Assembly: GCA_905221605.1 (NCBI GenBank)
Contig: CAJNDS010000635.1
Coordinates: forward strand, 170,001-234,000
Direction: 5' to 3'
DNA: 64,000 bases
Source of the DNA: Symbiodinium natans
Lineage: Eukaryota > Sar > Dinophyceae > Suessiales > Symbiodiniaceae
Of this stretch, positions 38,601 to 50,400 are shown piece by piece. The translations under genes and the position numbers were made by a program. A model generated the notes under the pieces. The model had not been told where the DNA came from, made no database searches, and saw nothing but the letters and a program-made list of their open reading frames with translations. Each line of letters begins with the position of its first letter. The first letter of the stretch is position 1.

Positions 38601-39284
38601 AAACTCGTGTTTTTGTTCGGGAAGGGGTAGGGAGGAGGGGCCAATAAGCCATCAGCCAAGACTCTCTGGCTGCGGGGCGGCAGCCAAGCCTCTACGCCTC
38701 CCAAGGACCCAAGAAGCACCTTCTTTCTCTCTTTTTTTGCCGGGTTCTGCACCTGAATTGGTTCCTCATCGTCAGCCGACCACCACAACTGAGGGTTTAG
38801 GGTTTAGGGTTTTTTTGAAATTAGAGTTTGGGGTTTAGGGATGAGGGGCATCATTAACATGAACAGTCTGAACTCCTCAGCCCTAATTCATATCCACCCA
38901 GCTGCATGCATCACCCGATGCTCAGGATGTACTGTAAAACAGGGCCCTAAAATCCTCTGAAACATACATACTATAATCCTCGTAAACCCAATTAGGGAAA
39001 AATACCACAAGGGCCTACAGGGTATAGGTTTTGCCCTAAACCCAAAACCCTAAACCCCTAAACCCTAAACCCATTTTGCAAGAGAGGCCTTCCAGAACCA
39101 GCCCTGCGCGAGCTGCCAGCACTGGCACGCGCCAGGAGCCGGCCCAGCCGCGGTTCCGGGGCCCTGGGGCGAAGGGCTTGGGCTTGGGGGGGGTTTGTGG
39201 GGGTTTGGGGGGTTGAGTTTAGAGTGTTTAGGGGGTTCAGGGGGGGGTTTAAGGGGTTTAAGGGGCTTGGGGGGTTTTGGTCTT

Positions 39285-39513
39285 GAGGCTTGAGGCGTAG
39301 CCGCTTCGACATTGGTCCTTGCATGTGACGAAGTGTGCTCTTTGACTGGAGTCTTTGCAGGGCATATTCATGAAGTTGCTGACAGGATGGGGTAACTGAT
39401 GCTTCATATCGATTTCCAAAAAGGTCTTCAGTATCCGGCAACTCTTCACCATTCTTCGCTTGCAAGCACGCATTGAGCCTTGATACCCTGCATGCAACCC
39501 GGAAAACCTCCAA
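39285..39513 (-). CDS. Possible exon, hypothetical
   Basis: A minus-strand frame of about 76 residues including NGEELPDTEDLFGNRYEA and CQQLHEYALQRLQSKSTL. The composition is protein-like up to about 39285, after which it runs into a telomere-like CCCTTAAACCCC region that reads as Pro/Leu/Asn repeats. No domain recognised. Confidence 0.25.
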
Positions 39514-40357
39514 CCGAACTCACGAATCTGCAAAGCACCCTAACGAACGCGCCGTCAGCAGCTGTTCCGCCCTGGCCCGCGCAAAGGGCCACCTTCTCAA
39601 GGGGCCGGATGCCAAAGTCCAGAGGTGGAGGGTTCAGGGCCGGCCTTAGGCGTATGGGCTTGTGATCTTTTCGCTGTCAAGGTTTCGGGAAGCCACAAGA
39701 GCAGCCCAGTCGAACATGCTACACTCTGAAACCAAACTACTCCGATCAGTGTTCCAAGTCATCATGCCTACACCTCCGTGCCCCCAAAATCTAGACAGCA
39801 GAACCCTGCACTCTGAACTGAAATCTTCATTCCAGCGCTTTTCTTCCTCATACATCAGCACCGTCATTGAACTCTGCTATAAAGCCTGGACTCTACACTC
39901 CCTGAGCCGGAAATCCTGAGCCAAACGAAGGCACTTGCACCAAAGACTACCTCAAACTCTATAAGCCATTGACTTGAATCCAAAACAACATGCCCAGAGA
40001 AAGTGCAGTGGCCTCAATCACGCCATCAGGTGTGAGCAGCTCTGCTGCGCCCTCCTTGGACAACCAGCTTTTAGACGGCGTTAGGGTCGAAGGCTTCTTC
40101 AGGCCCTGGTTGGCTGCGAAGCCTTCTGTGCCCCTCTATAGGCTCACCTGATTCCCCTTGCAACTTGCGGGCACCCAATCGATATTCAGCAAACAGATCA
40201 AAAACACAAGTTTTGGAGGATTGAGCCCTCGAATCCTGCACCCTGCAACCTATGCCCTAGTTCTCACCCGAGGGTCCAGGAACGTGCCCAGGAGTCGGCG
40301 CAGTCCCTTGATGCCGCCGGTCGCCTCTGCAGAACTACGTGCCGGTTTGAATCCAGG

Positions 40358-40421
40358 GTTTAGGGTTTAGGGTTTAGGGTTTAGGGTTTAGGGTTTAGGG
40401 TTTAGGGTTTAGGGTTTAGGG
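40358..40421 (+). repeat. Interstitial telomeric repeat (TTTAGGG)n
   Basis: Nine perfect TTTAGGG units. Confidence 0.95.
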
Positions 40422-41285
40422 TCGGGTCACGACTCGATAATGTCCTAGTAGGACTCGCTAGCCAAACATCGAGGGCGACAGCAGGACCTGAGCAGCTGTG
40501 CTCGAAACCTAGAGACCCACAACCACATAAACCCTGCAAAAACCACACCCTAAATTCGTTGAAACCCCAAGCCCCTCAAAAATCCGCCAACCCCTAAAAA
40601 CAGCACGTTAACGACATCGAGCTTCAGCGAAGGTCCCTAGATGGATTCGCACGCACCTTCGGCCCTAAAACCCCTACTTTGGCCCTTGAACCCCACCCCC
40701 CCAAGGAAATATTCTAAACAAGGTCCATCTAAGCAATACTCACCGATAAGATACCATCACAAAAAGTACTACTGGGATTATTGTTAATACCACTGGTTCT
40801 CACAAAAGTGCACCATCGTTTATTGGGTGGACGTACGTTTGCTTTTGATCTGCACTGTAGCTGCATGATTGCTTGAGGGAACCCCCCCCTGCCCCACCCA
40901 TACGTAGTTCTTCAGCATGGAAGCTGCGTGCAAAGTCTGAGAGCTTTCGTGAAAAACAAATACGTCACCTGGGTTCTTGGTTTGAGACTTAAAGTAAGCC
41001 CTAAACCCTAAACCCTAAACCCTAAGACCTGAACTCTTTCTAGCAGGCTGTAAGGCCGCGAGGGGCGTGTCCCAAAACTGAGGAAGCCATTTGTAAATCC
41101 ATATTCATACATAATATTCAGAAAAAGCCAAGAAACACGAAACCCTTGTTCCAATCGGTGGTGCTTCATGAACATTTAGTAGGCCTTGAACAAATCGTCA
41201 AGGAGCCACCCTGCCCTAAACCTTTTGGGAGCTCTACCGCCCTACCAGTAATTGGGCGGCGGGGGGGGGGGGGGGGGGGTGTGGA

Positions 41286-41364
41286 GACCCTAAACCCTAA
41301 ACCCTAAACCCTACACCCTAAACCCTAAACCCGAAACCCTAAACCCTAAACCCTACACCCTACC
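41286..41364 (-). repeat. Interstitial telomeric repeat, degenerate
   Basis: About eleven CCCTAAA units with CCCTACA and CCCGAAA variants. It follows closely on a 19-bp G homopolymer (41261-41279). Confidence 0.92.
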
Positions 41365-42327
41365 ATCATGCCGCGCCTGGTAGGGGAAGTTGAAGATGAT
41401 GCGATCGAAGGCGAGCACCGACCTCCCTGAGCTTTGCAGAATTTCCTTTCCCTACCAACATAAGAGTACTACTTGTAATAATACTAATAGTCATAGTAGT
41501 AATAGTAGTGATAGCAATATTTACAATCATAGTCATAATATGCCCCAATCAGGTACTTCTGCTTTCGGCCGAATCTGGGTTTGGAAACCGAAACTTTCGG
41601 AGGAAACGCAACCTTAAACGAGCCTGAACAAATTGTTGTCAGTTGGGTTCATCCTGCTTATGCGGCCAAGATCTGCAAGCTCAATCCCATCCACAGCAAA
41701 GCAACAAGTTGCAAAGACAACAAAAAAACAAGTGTCTGGGTCTGAACCGTGTGCTTTCTTCGAAAGGCCGAGAGGGCACAAACAAACCCCATCAGCTCAA
41801 TGAGAGTCAGGAAGCGCGCCAGAATCCCATGCATCCCGCCAGTCCGCAAGCCTTGTAGAGACTGCCGTAGCTGCATGGCGTCGACATTATGCAGTACGAC
41901 CGCGCCCGCCTGGCGCGAGCAACCCCCTCAAAGCAAAGGCATGTCGTTTCGGACGCAGCATCGGGTTGACAAACGCTGCTTGAGCACAGGTGATTCTTCA
42001 GTCCCTTATTTGTAAATCCAGGCAAGCGCAACGGACACTTTTCCGGCCGAGCACCATGTTGTGCTTTTGTGGGGGAAGGGGTCTTTAGCAGTCGGCGGAA
42101 GGGATAGATGTTTCTCTTGTGCGGTCTGAATCATGGCCCCTTTTGGGTGCTGCCTCCCTAATACCCTAAAAAATACCCTAAACCCTATAAACTCTAGAAT
42201 GGGAACCTCATCTCAAAATCCCTAAACCCTAAACCCCTTGGAGTCCTCCTCCAGCGCGCTGATGTGGGCACTGGCTCGGTCGTAGCGCCGCAGGAGGTCC
42301 TGGCGGGTGTCTCGGGCTCACAACCCT

Positions 42328-42422
42328 AAACCTGAACAAACCTCTGCAAACTATATGTGTATATATATATACATATATATATATGCTACCAAACCTGAAC
42401 AAACCTCTGCAAACTATATGTG

Positions 42423-42453
<31 letters not shown>

Positions 42454-42460
42454 GCTACCC
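42328..42460. repeat. Tandem duplication containing TA microsatellites
   Basis: Two copies of about 62-70 bp, each AACCTGAACAAACCTCTGC followed by AAACTATATGTG and a (TA)n run ending GCTACC. The copies differ mainly in the length of the TA runs. Confidence 0.9.
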
Positions 42461-42659
42461 CCCCCGATGTACCTACCCTTTTTGGGCTGAATTCATAGAA
42501 TATTCTGTGTTTCTCCCTATCTCTCCCCTCCACCCCAAGATCCCGCAACGCGCGGTCGTTGTTTTTTTTTGGGGGGGTCCCACAACAATTCAGCAGAAGC
42601 GACCTGAACAATTTGCTCGTGGATTGCATGCTGTGATTTTAAAAGTCCGATCAAATTTA

Positions 42660-43620
42660 ATTAACAGGGTTCATAGGATTCGTTTTATTTTAATAGGGTT
42701 CTCATTAAAATGAATAAGAAACCTTTTAAAATGAATGAGAAACCTTAATTCTAATAAATTCAATAGGAACCCTATTCAAATGAAAAAGAACAATACTGAA
42801 GTTGATAGGAATCGTATTAAAGTTGTAGGAGCCTTACTGACACAAATGGGACAACTTTATGGAATCCTAGAAACAACAATGGGAATCCTCTATTTAGATC
42901 CATAGGAACCCTATTTTAAATTATTCGGAGCCTCTGTCAACATTTTCGCAGAATTAACAGGATTAATAGGAATCCTATTAAACTGAAGAGGAACCCTACT
43001 CAAATTAATAGGAACCAATCGGACTCCTATAAGAAATAACGTGAACCTTTGGAAAAATAATAGGAATCCGATTAAAATGAACATGAGCCTAAACCAACAG
43101 GAATCCCTTGAAAACTTGAAAGTGAGTGAGATCCCGTTTAATATTAACACGAACCCCATTAACATGAATAAGAACCTGATTAAACTTGATAGGACTCTTA
43201 TTACAAAAAATAGGAGCCTTATTAAAAAATAGGAACCCTATGAAACTTTATTGGGATCACTCTGAAAGTAAATAGGAATCCTCTATTGAATTATCGGAAG
43301 CGGACAACAGTTAATAGGAAGGAAGCCTATTAAAATGAATAGGAACCCTTAACAAGTTAGAAAGAACCCGGGTTACAATTCACAGGAATGCTATTAAAAC
43401 GAGAAGGAATCTTTCTAAATCAATAGGAACCAATAGGCCTTAAAAAACAATAGATTCCTTTAACAAGAACTGATAGGAATCCTACTAAACTAGTATGAGC
43501 CTAATCCAATAGGAATCCTTTAAAATTCATGAGAATCCTATGCGAATCCCAGCAACAAGCATAAGAATCCTGTGAAAATTGATAGGAACCTTATTAAATT
43601 GGTAGGAGCCTTAGGGCGTG
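42660..43620. repeat. Interspersed AATAGGAATCCTATT-type repeat field
   Basis: Nearly 1 kb of AT-rich DNA in which the word AATAGGAACC or AATAGGAATCCTATT recurs every 20-35 bp, usually followed by AAAATGAA or AAATT. The core AATAGGAnTCCTATT is palindromic. Base composition is clearly lower in GC than the flanks. Lys/Asn-rich open frames here are by-products. Confidence 0.9.
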
Positions 43621-43859
43621 ATGTCTTAAGATATGTTGCAAAGGTACAGTTTTAATATAGATATTAGGTCTTGCTTATCGGGGGATGATTGTTTGAGATA
43701 TCGTAGCTATGGTATAGTTTTTAGGACAGATGTCATGTCTTGCGTATTGGGGCGTGATTGATTATAAGGAGGTTTTGGTACTCTCTCGAGATTTTGCAGG
43801 ATTCAAGTTTGTTGCTTGGTACTACCTCGAGAAATGGTGGCTGGGAGAAAGCATCAGAT

Positions 43860-44800
43860 CACGAAAATCATGGAAAACATTGGTTTTACCAATGTTTTTG
43901 AAGGATGGAGCCCGAAAACATCGGCAAAACCAATAATTTCCAAAAAATCCATGGTCTTCAAACCATGTTGCTGGCAGCACGAAATTCATGGATAACATTG
44001 GTTGTACCAATGTTTTTCATAGATGAAGCCCGAAAACATCGGCAAAACAAATGTTAACCATAAAACTCATGGTTTTCAAACCATGTGGCTGGGAGCACCC
44101 AATTCACGGATAACATTGGTTCTACCAATGTTTTTGAAGGATGGAGCCCGAAAACATCGGCAAAACCAATGTTATCCATAAAACCCATGGTTTTCAAACC
44201 ATGTGGCTGGCAGCACCCAATTCACGGATAACATTGGTTCCACCAATGTTTTTGAAGGATAGAGCCCGAAAACATCGGTAAAACCAATGTTATCCATAAA
44301 ATCCATGGTTTTCAAACCATGTGGCTTAGACCACGAAATTCATGGATAACATTGGTTTTGCCGATGTTTTTGGGTCCCATCCTTCAAAAACATCGGTAAA
44401 ACCAATGTTATCCGTGAATTGGGTGCTCCCAGCCCCATGGTTTGAAAACCATGGATTTTATGGACAACATTTGTTTTGCCGATGTTTTCGGGCTCCATCC
44501 TTCAAAAACATTGGTAAAACCAATATTATCCGTGAATTGGGTGCTCCCAGCCACATGGTTTGAAAAACCATGGATTTTTTGGAAATTATTGGCTTTACCG
44601 ATGTTTTCGGGCTTCATCTATGAAAAACATTGGTACAACCAATGTTATCCATGAATTTCGTGCTGCCAGCAACATGGTTTGAAAACCATGGGTTTTTTGG
44701 AAATTATTGGTTTTACCGATGTTTTCGGGCTTCATCTATGAAAACATTGGTAAAACCGATGTTATCCGTGAATTTCGTGCTGCCAGCCACTCTTCCCTCG
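43860..44800. repeat. Large inverted repeat made of ~117-bp units
   Basis: Left-side units read AACATTGGTTTTACCAATG, then GAAGGATGGAGCCCGAAAAC, ATCGGCAAAACCAATG, CCATGGTTTTCAAACCATG and GAGCACCCAATTCACGGATA. From about 44379 onward the same words appear as reverse complements in reverse order. The axis (44349-44409) is itself a near-perfect palindrome, and each unit carries smaller palindromes. The whole could form a long cruciform. Confidence 0.93.
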
Positions 44801-46340
44801 TCGTTCGTGTGAGCAGAATACCGAAAATCGAAACCGTCGAGACAACAAAGCAACCAAATAAGCAGAAAATGGTAGGTACATGGGGGGGGGCACCATATAT
44901 ATATATATTTGATTAACCTTACCACTCGTAAGTTAGAAGTGCGGCTCGCATGCGAAGATGTTGCCTACGACCCCAGGGGGTTCGGCTGAAGGCTTTGGGA
45001 TGCTTTCGGCTGAAGGCTTCGGGGATGCGAAGTTTAAGTCTAGGGATGCTAATGTCCTGGAAGCTTGAAGGTTTGAGGCTTGAAAGTTCTACCAGGTCGC
45101 GGATGAGCTCGGTGTAGGTTACCAAGCACACCTCACAGCCCTCAGAAGCCTAAACTGCTGGCCATTCCTGTCGCGGCTCGAGCGTCGTCGCGACGAGCCT
45201 GCAAGCAGGGTTTCGAGTCTAACTGTCTGGGGCTTAGAGGTAACCGATATCATGTTTACCGAATCGACTCTTATGTAGGGTAGGGCTGAGGGCTTTGAGT
45301 GTTTTAGGGTGCAATTCGGCTGCGAAACTTGTTAAACTACTGCGGCTTCTCCGCGCTAGCTGTGGACACCAACTGCTGCGAAGCGTAAGCCCTCAACCCG
45401 CCAAGACCCCAAGAACAAAGAACTCACCCAGCAGTTCTGGACCTGCGCAAGCCTGAAAACGGGGCCTGGAAGCTTGAAACGATCCCAAGTCCCTGGACTC
45501 TGGACCCTACAACCACAAACCCATCAACCCTAAGCCCTAAAAACCCTACCTTGTTGAGGCCCTCGCCTCAGGTTCGCCAAGCTGGCGAGGAGGGCCGCGC
45601 CTCGGGGAGTGCAACTGAACCTGGGGGTTTGGGGCCTTAGGGTTTAGGATTTAGAGGTTAGGGTTGAAAAGGCCTTAGGGTTTAGGATGTAGAGTTTAGG
45701 GTTCAGGATTTAGGGTGTTAGGGTTTAGTTTGGGATTAAGACTTGCCGGAACCAACTACGCGTTATATTGGACTGCCTGAGTACCTACAATTAAGGTCAA
45801 ACCCTATTGAGGGTACGTAGTCGGGGGGGTCTAGAACGATCATGAACTCATTAAGTACCTGGTATTAAGGTCAAACCCTATTGTGGGTACACAGTAGGGG
45901 GCCTAGAAAAGGTGGGCACTCCTTTGCTCGACTCACGTGGTTGTTGTATGCGCTCTGACTCAGCGCACTGTTCTCCTGGCATTTCGCGCCTCGTTTTCTT
46001 AGCTTCTCTTGGGTCTGTTTCTGGAGCAGGGCTCGGGAATAAACAAGGGTCCTAAGCCAGGAAGCTGTGAACCCCTATCGCATTCACTGTTTTGGATCGC
46101 AGGCTTGAAAACTTCGTATCAGGATAAAGAAAGATAGGGATTCCGGGGGTTTAAGCATGAAGCTTCGCGGAGAAGCCTCCAGGGTCACAGAAGTTTGCCT
46201 TGTTCCAGGGCAACCTAGCCGATGCCAAGTCACTCAATAAGAGGAACAAACCAGCCCATGTCATCAAATTCTCCAGGGTCACAGAAACCGAGACCAAGCC
46301 ACCAAGATAGTTTCCCAAAACCCAAAACCCTAAACCCTAA
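44800..46340. other. Spacer
   Basis: No gene recognised. Contains degenerate TTTAGGG (45640-45730) and an imperfect ~75-bp direct duplication (45779 and 45854 onward) sharing TTAAGGTCAAACCCTATTG. Confidence 0.5.
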
Positions 46341-46349
46341 AACACACTT

Positions 46350-46482
46350 CGACGCCTCGACGGCACAAGCCTGAACACTTCTCCTGAGACTGAGTGTCGC
46401 GCTGTAGCTGAGGTCTCCATCGCCCACGACCAGGACCTGCCCCGACCCCGCGCCCGCTTCCAGACCAAGGACCTCCAAACCC
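46350..46482 (-). CDS. Exon-like fragment of a BMT5-like (DUF2431) rRNA methyltransferase
   Basis: The minus-strand frame reads GSGQVLVVGDGDLSYSATLS. This fits the first strand and SAM-binding loop of the DUF2431 / 25S rRNA (uridine-N3) methyltransferase family, whose N-terminal signature is VLxVGEGDxSFSxxLA. Only about 40 residues are present; the remainder of the Rossmann domain is not seen in the adjacent 1 kb. The upstream side abuts a TTTAGGG array (tttag followed by GGTTTGGAGG), which could serve as a 3' splice site; downstream, GAA before GTGTGTTTTAGG is a possible donor. It may be an isolated gene fragment or an exon with distant partners. Confidence 0.5.
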
Positions 46483-46483
46483 T

Positions 46484-46545
46484 AAACCCTAAACCCTAAA
46501 CCCCAAACCCTAAACCCTAAACCCTGAACCCTAAACCCTAAAACG
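46484..46545 (-). repeat. Interstitial telomeric repeat abutting an exon-like fragment
   Basis: About eight CCCTAAA units with two variants, ending directly at the putative methyltransferase exon. Confidence 0.9.
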
Positions 46546-46799
46546 CAAACCTCAAGATTTGTAGGGTAGACAGGAAGATGGGGTTCATTGGGGTTCGTAG
46601 GGTTGATCCGGAAATTCGGGGCTTCTTCGCTCGAGCTCTCAAGGGAGAGCCTTCTCGCCAGTCGCGGATGGCTCAGCTGCAGGGTGAGGCCACCCGAGCC
46701 CCATGGGCTGAAAGATGCAGAGGGCTCACCCCAGACCCCTAAGTACTGAGTGTTGGTCTAGGGTTTTGAGAGAACCCTGAACCCTAAATCTTACACAGC

Positions 46800-47075
46800 C
46801 TGTAATGTCTGGGGCACAGACTTCGGCTTTCGGGCTTCTTATGACAAAAAGACTTCCACCACGGCCTAACCCTAAACCAAAAAGCAACTGCATGTTGCCG
46901 AACTTCCAGGACATTCCAACCGACGTGTTTCCCGCACCGGGGTCTAAAAACAGGTCATTTCGCCGGGAGGACGATAAGGGAACATTCCCCCTCGTGTTCA
47001 GATGTACACGAAATGGTACAATTATTCTCTTGTGCATGACTGAAGACCCAGGCTGAAGGTATGCAACTTGCACTC
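46800..47075 (-). CDS. Possible exon, hypothetical
   Basis: A minus-strand frame with protein-like composition, including VMHKRIIVPFRVHLNTRGN and DPGAGNTSVGMSWKFGN. It lies just downstream of the stop codon of the gene ending at 47179, so it belongs to a different gene or is an untranslated or spurious frame. No domain recognised. Confidence 0.25.
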
Positions 47076-47178
47076 GCGCATTTTTAGTCCGTGCGCAACC
47101 AGTGCACACACACCAGCCACGCATACCGCTGGAGCACTGTAAGCCCGAGCCGTTTGGGGTGACACATTATCGCCAACC

Positions 47179-47403
47179 TTAGATGACATGTCTTAAGAGG
47201 ATCCCAATCATGGTCACTCCAGCACTTGTGCTGAAATTCGTGGCAAGACACTTCTTCATCCTCCCCACGAGGTCTTCTTCCGAATAGTTTGAGGTTTGAA
47301 GGGGGTTCATTTGTGGTGAAGCATCGAAAGTCATGTGTTCCATCCTAGGCGAGAGCAAGCAGCAGTGCGGGAGTTGTCCATTAATACAAACATGCGAGAC
47401 AGA
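47179..47403 (-). CDS. Terminal exon of the family gene
   Basis: 75 codons including the stop. Preceded by gcgtcaag as acceptor; phase 0. Contains CLLSPRMEHMTFD and NPLQTSNYSEEDLVGRMKK, the conserved C-terminal part of the family, then ends ILLRHVI. Confidence 0.75.
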   Translation of the reverse strand, partial: SVSHVCINGQLPHCCLLSPRMEHMTFDASPQMNPLQTSNYSEEDLVGRMKKCLATNFSTSAGVTMIGILLRHVI

Positions 47404-50400
47404 CTTGACGCATATATACATGCGTGCAGAGGGTGCAGCAAGGGAGCTGATGACACTTAGGTCGCACCTTCCAGAGCATCTTTTTGTCGCGAATGGCCTC
47501 TGCAGCCAAACCTGCAGCAACAGATCGAGTCCACAAGTCCGCAACATGATCGACAATCTACACGCGGTGGAGAAGCATATGATGCTCAGGTCCACACAGT
47601 TTAAGCTATCTTGATACATGTCGTTCCAATATTCCAGACTTCGAAGTTCCAGCTCGGTGAGATAGAAATCAGCGTCGCTTAAGACCGCACGATAGGAAGC
47701 CAGTGCAAGGAAGACAGCCGCACGGAGGTTCGCATGTTGGGTTTGGCAACGCACCGCTTCTCGGGCACACACATCCGCCAACCACCGCACAAGTACGACA
47801 GATTCCTCGGCTGCAGCGACTAGTGAAAATGACATGTGTTTAGAAATCGGAAAATTTTCACGCATATTGAGGAAATATAGATGTTCATTCCTTGTCGAGC
47901 ATCAGCTCCGCTCAGGTGCTTCTGAGCAAACGTAGGAAATCGTTGAGAATTCGCCTTGATGGCATCCAGTTGGAAAGGAGGAGCCCGAGCGCCTCATGAC
48001 AATTGGCACGCAACGCGGGTTTAGGGTTTAAAGGTTTAGGACTTTAGGGTTTCGGGGATTAGGGTTTAGGGATTTTACTGCATGCCGTGTTGCGAACACC
48101 AACATTCTTGCACATGGCAATGTAGTCCGCGTACGCAGCGCTCAAGCGGCTTTGCTGGGACGTGCCAGACCAGGGCAGCTGCGACTCCGTCAGCTCCAGT
48201 AAGGCCTCGATATGGAAGAACAAACAACAAGATTGCCATATGCGTTCCAACCCAATATATGACGTCAAGGCCCGAAAGCCTAAAACCCTAAAACCCTACA
48301 ACCCTACAACCCTAAATTTCTAAAACCCTAGAGCCTAAACCTCTAAGCCCATTTAAATCGAAGCTGCGTGGAGTTAGCAGCTGTCGCCGAAACCCAAGGA
48401 GCTTATCACTCCAGGAGCTTATTCCTCTAAGCCTTGAACCCTAAACCCTAACCCGACATCCCTAGCTCAAAACCACATCTAGACTCAGCATTGCTTCAGC
48501 CATGCCGGGCCGCGGAAGCAGCTGCCTCCGGGGCGAGCGTGAGATCGATGACATGAAGGATATCTGGCCAGACCCTGCTGAGGGAGATGCCCGGCACAAG
48601 AATCCATGCAGATTTCCGGGCCATTTGCACGAAATCGGCGTCCGATCGCATCCTCGATATGTAGGGTATTTTTTGCGTTTAGGGTTATAGCTATATAGAG
48701 GGCTTGAGGTTTATAAGGGTTTATAGGCTTAACAGCACCGTGGAATATTACATTTCCGAACAATTTGTCTACATCGCTGTGCGTCAGGTTGCGTGTCACG
48801 GTGTGCCGCCCGACGTCCATGATTTGTGTAGAGTAGCGGCGATCCAGAGGTTCTAGTCGCCTGTCAGGGATGAGGTACCAATTATAAGGGTTTATTTTGT
48901 TTCGGGGGCGGGGGGGCGGGGGGGGGGGGGGTTGGTGCGGTTTCGACCACACACACACACTGACCTCACAGTACCAGCAGATGTTGTCGCTGACCCATGA
49001 CTGGTCGATGCATAGTGTCTTCTTCAGAAATTGTTGATCGCCCTTTAATCCGGAAAGCACGAAGCGATACCCACCCGCAAGTGTGTACGGCGCCGGCGCA
49101 TCCACCAAAGGTCTGCCCCAGCAGTCAAAGCTAAACGTAGTGCCGTGTTGTAGTTGCGAAAGGGACCACACGAGGTGCATGTCCAGTTGCGCCACCTATA
49201 AACCATGCATTGCATGTATGTAATACACCCTGCATACATATAGTGGTTTAAATTCGAGTGTATGGATCGAAATTTCCGCGTATACCAATATTGCAGAATT
49301 GCAGCCGTGGCGCTGTGCCAGATCCCGTCTGATCACTGTCCATGATATACATTGGAAACAGAGTCCTCATCGTTGCCCCCTTTGTGATGGGGGATCTCAA
49401 ACTAACGACAAGAAAAGATCGGCGTCGATGACTCTCCGCATCGTCACCATGGACTTCGAGCGGAACAACTCGTGAAAGGTCGTTCTCCTGGAGCATTCGA
49501 TCGTTAACCCTCAACCCTAAACTACGCCCTATATACCCTAAACCCAAAAACCCTTAACCCTGACCCCAAACCCGGTACCCGGCCGACGGCCTAGCAATAT
49601 TTAACACGCACGCACGCAGCGCACACCGTATTAACCCGACGGTACCCTTGTACAAAGAGATGGATCCGAGGACTCGCTGGATCAATGATCGAATGCTGGC
49701 AAGAGACGTGGAGGCCGGCCAGTAGTGGGTGGTTTTTGAACCACCTATAGGCTATGTAGGGATCGATGCTTTCTGACCACACATGCGTGCCTACTGCCAC
49801 ATGCACTTCGACAGCAAACATAGGCCAGTGACGCTGTGTTGCGATTGTGCTGCCAGAACCGCTCCAGTTCCTGTAGCATAGCAGGTACTGCACGCATGCA
49901 CCTGTGTGTCAGATTGCATGCACATATCGACATCTGCTAGCTTAAAGGCACGCCGCCCCAGGCTCTCCGAGAAAGAACTTCTGAAATCGCTCGAAGGAAT
50001 AGCCATGTATACAGTGGATCCTTGGGTCGCACAGGTTGATGAACATGCGCAGCGCTGATAACCAGATAATCATGTGCACGTGTGGACCGAACGATGAATT
50101 GCGGTCATCAGCGCACTTCGTGAGGAAAGAACATGTGCCATTTTCCAATGTAGTCCTGCTCTTCCTTCTTCTTCGTTTTGTCACGGAGAATCACTTCGAC
50201 CCTCGGATGCGTGCATCGTGACCACATGCATGCACTCATGCACACATGCATGCGCACGTATGTCTTAAAGATCTCGATGGGTTCAAGCCTAGACTCTCCC
50301 GCGGCTGCGGCAAGCTTTTCCGCCATTCCTGGCGCTCCACCCACCTGTTGAAGTTGCGAAAGATGTTGTTGTCCTTCGCGTACCCAGCGAGGTCAACGAG

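Larger units (their letters stand above)
35861..42300. other. Spacer with telomeric arrays; no recognisable gene
   Basis: Telomeric tracts at 38012-38032, 38790-38812, 40358-40421, 41000-41024 and 41286-41364; C or G homopolymers at 36462-36481 and 41261-41279; a GTA/ATA triplet-rich segment at 41460-41540. Minus-strand frames at 37166-37447 and 39285-39513 have mixed composition (for instance GEELPDTEDLFGNRYEASVT) and could include exons, but no family or splice pattern is recognised. Confidence 0.45.

Noticed and set aside
43041-43232. Lys/Asn-rich protein
   Set aside because: By-product of the AATAGGAATCC repeat field.
44342-44812. Protein-coding repeats in the inverted-repeat cluster
   Set aside because: The frames follow the palindromic unit in both strands and have stops between units; no independent evidence of coding.
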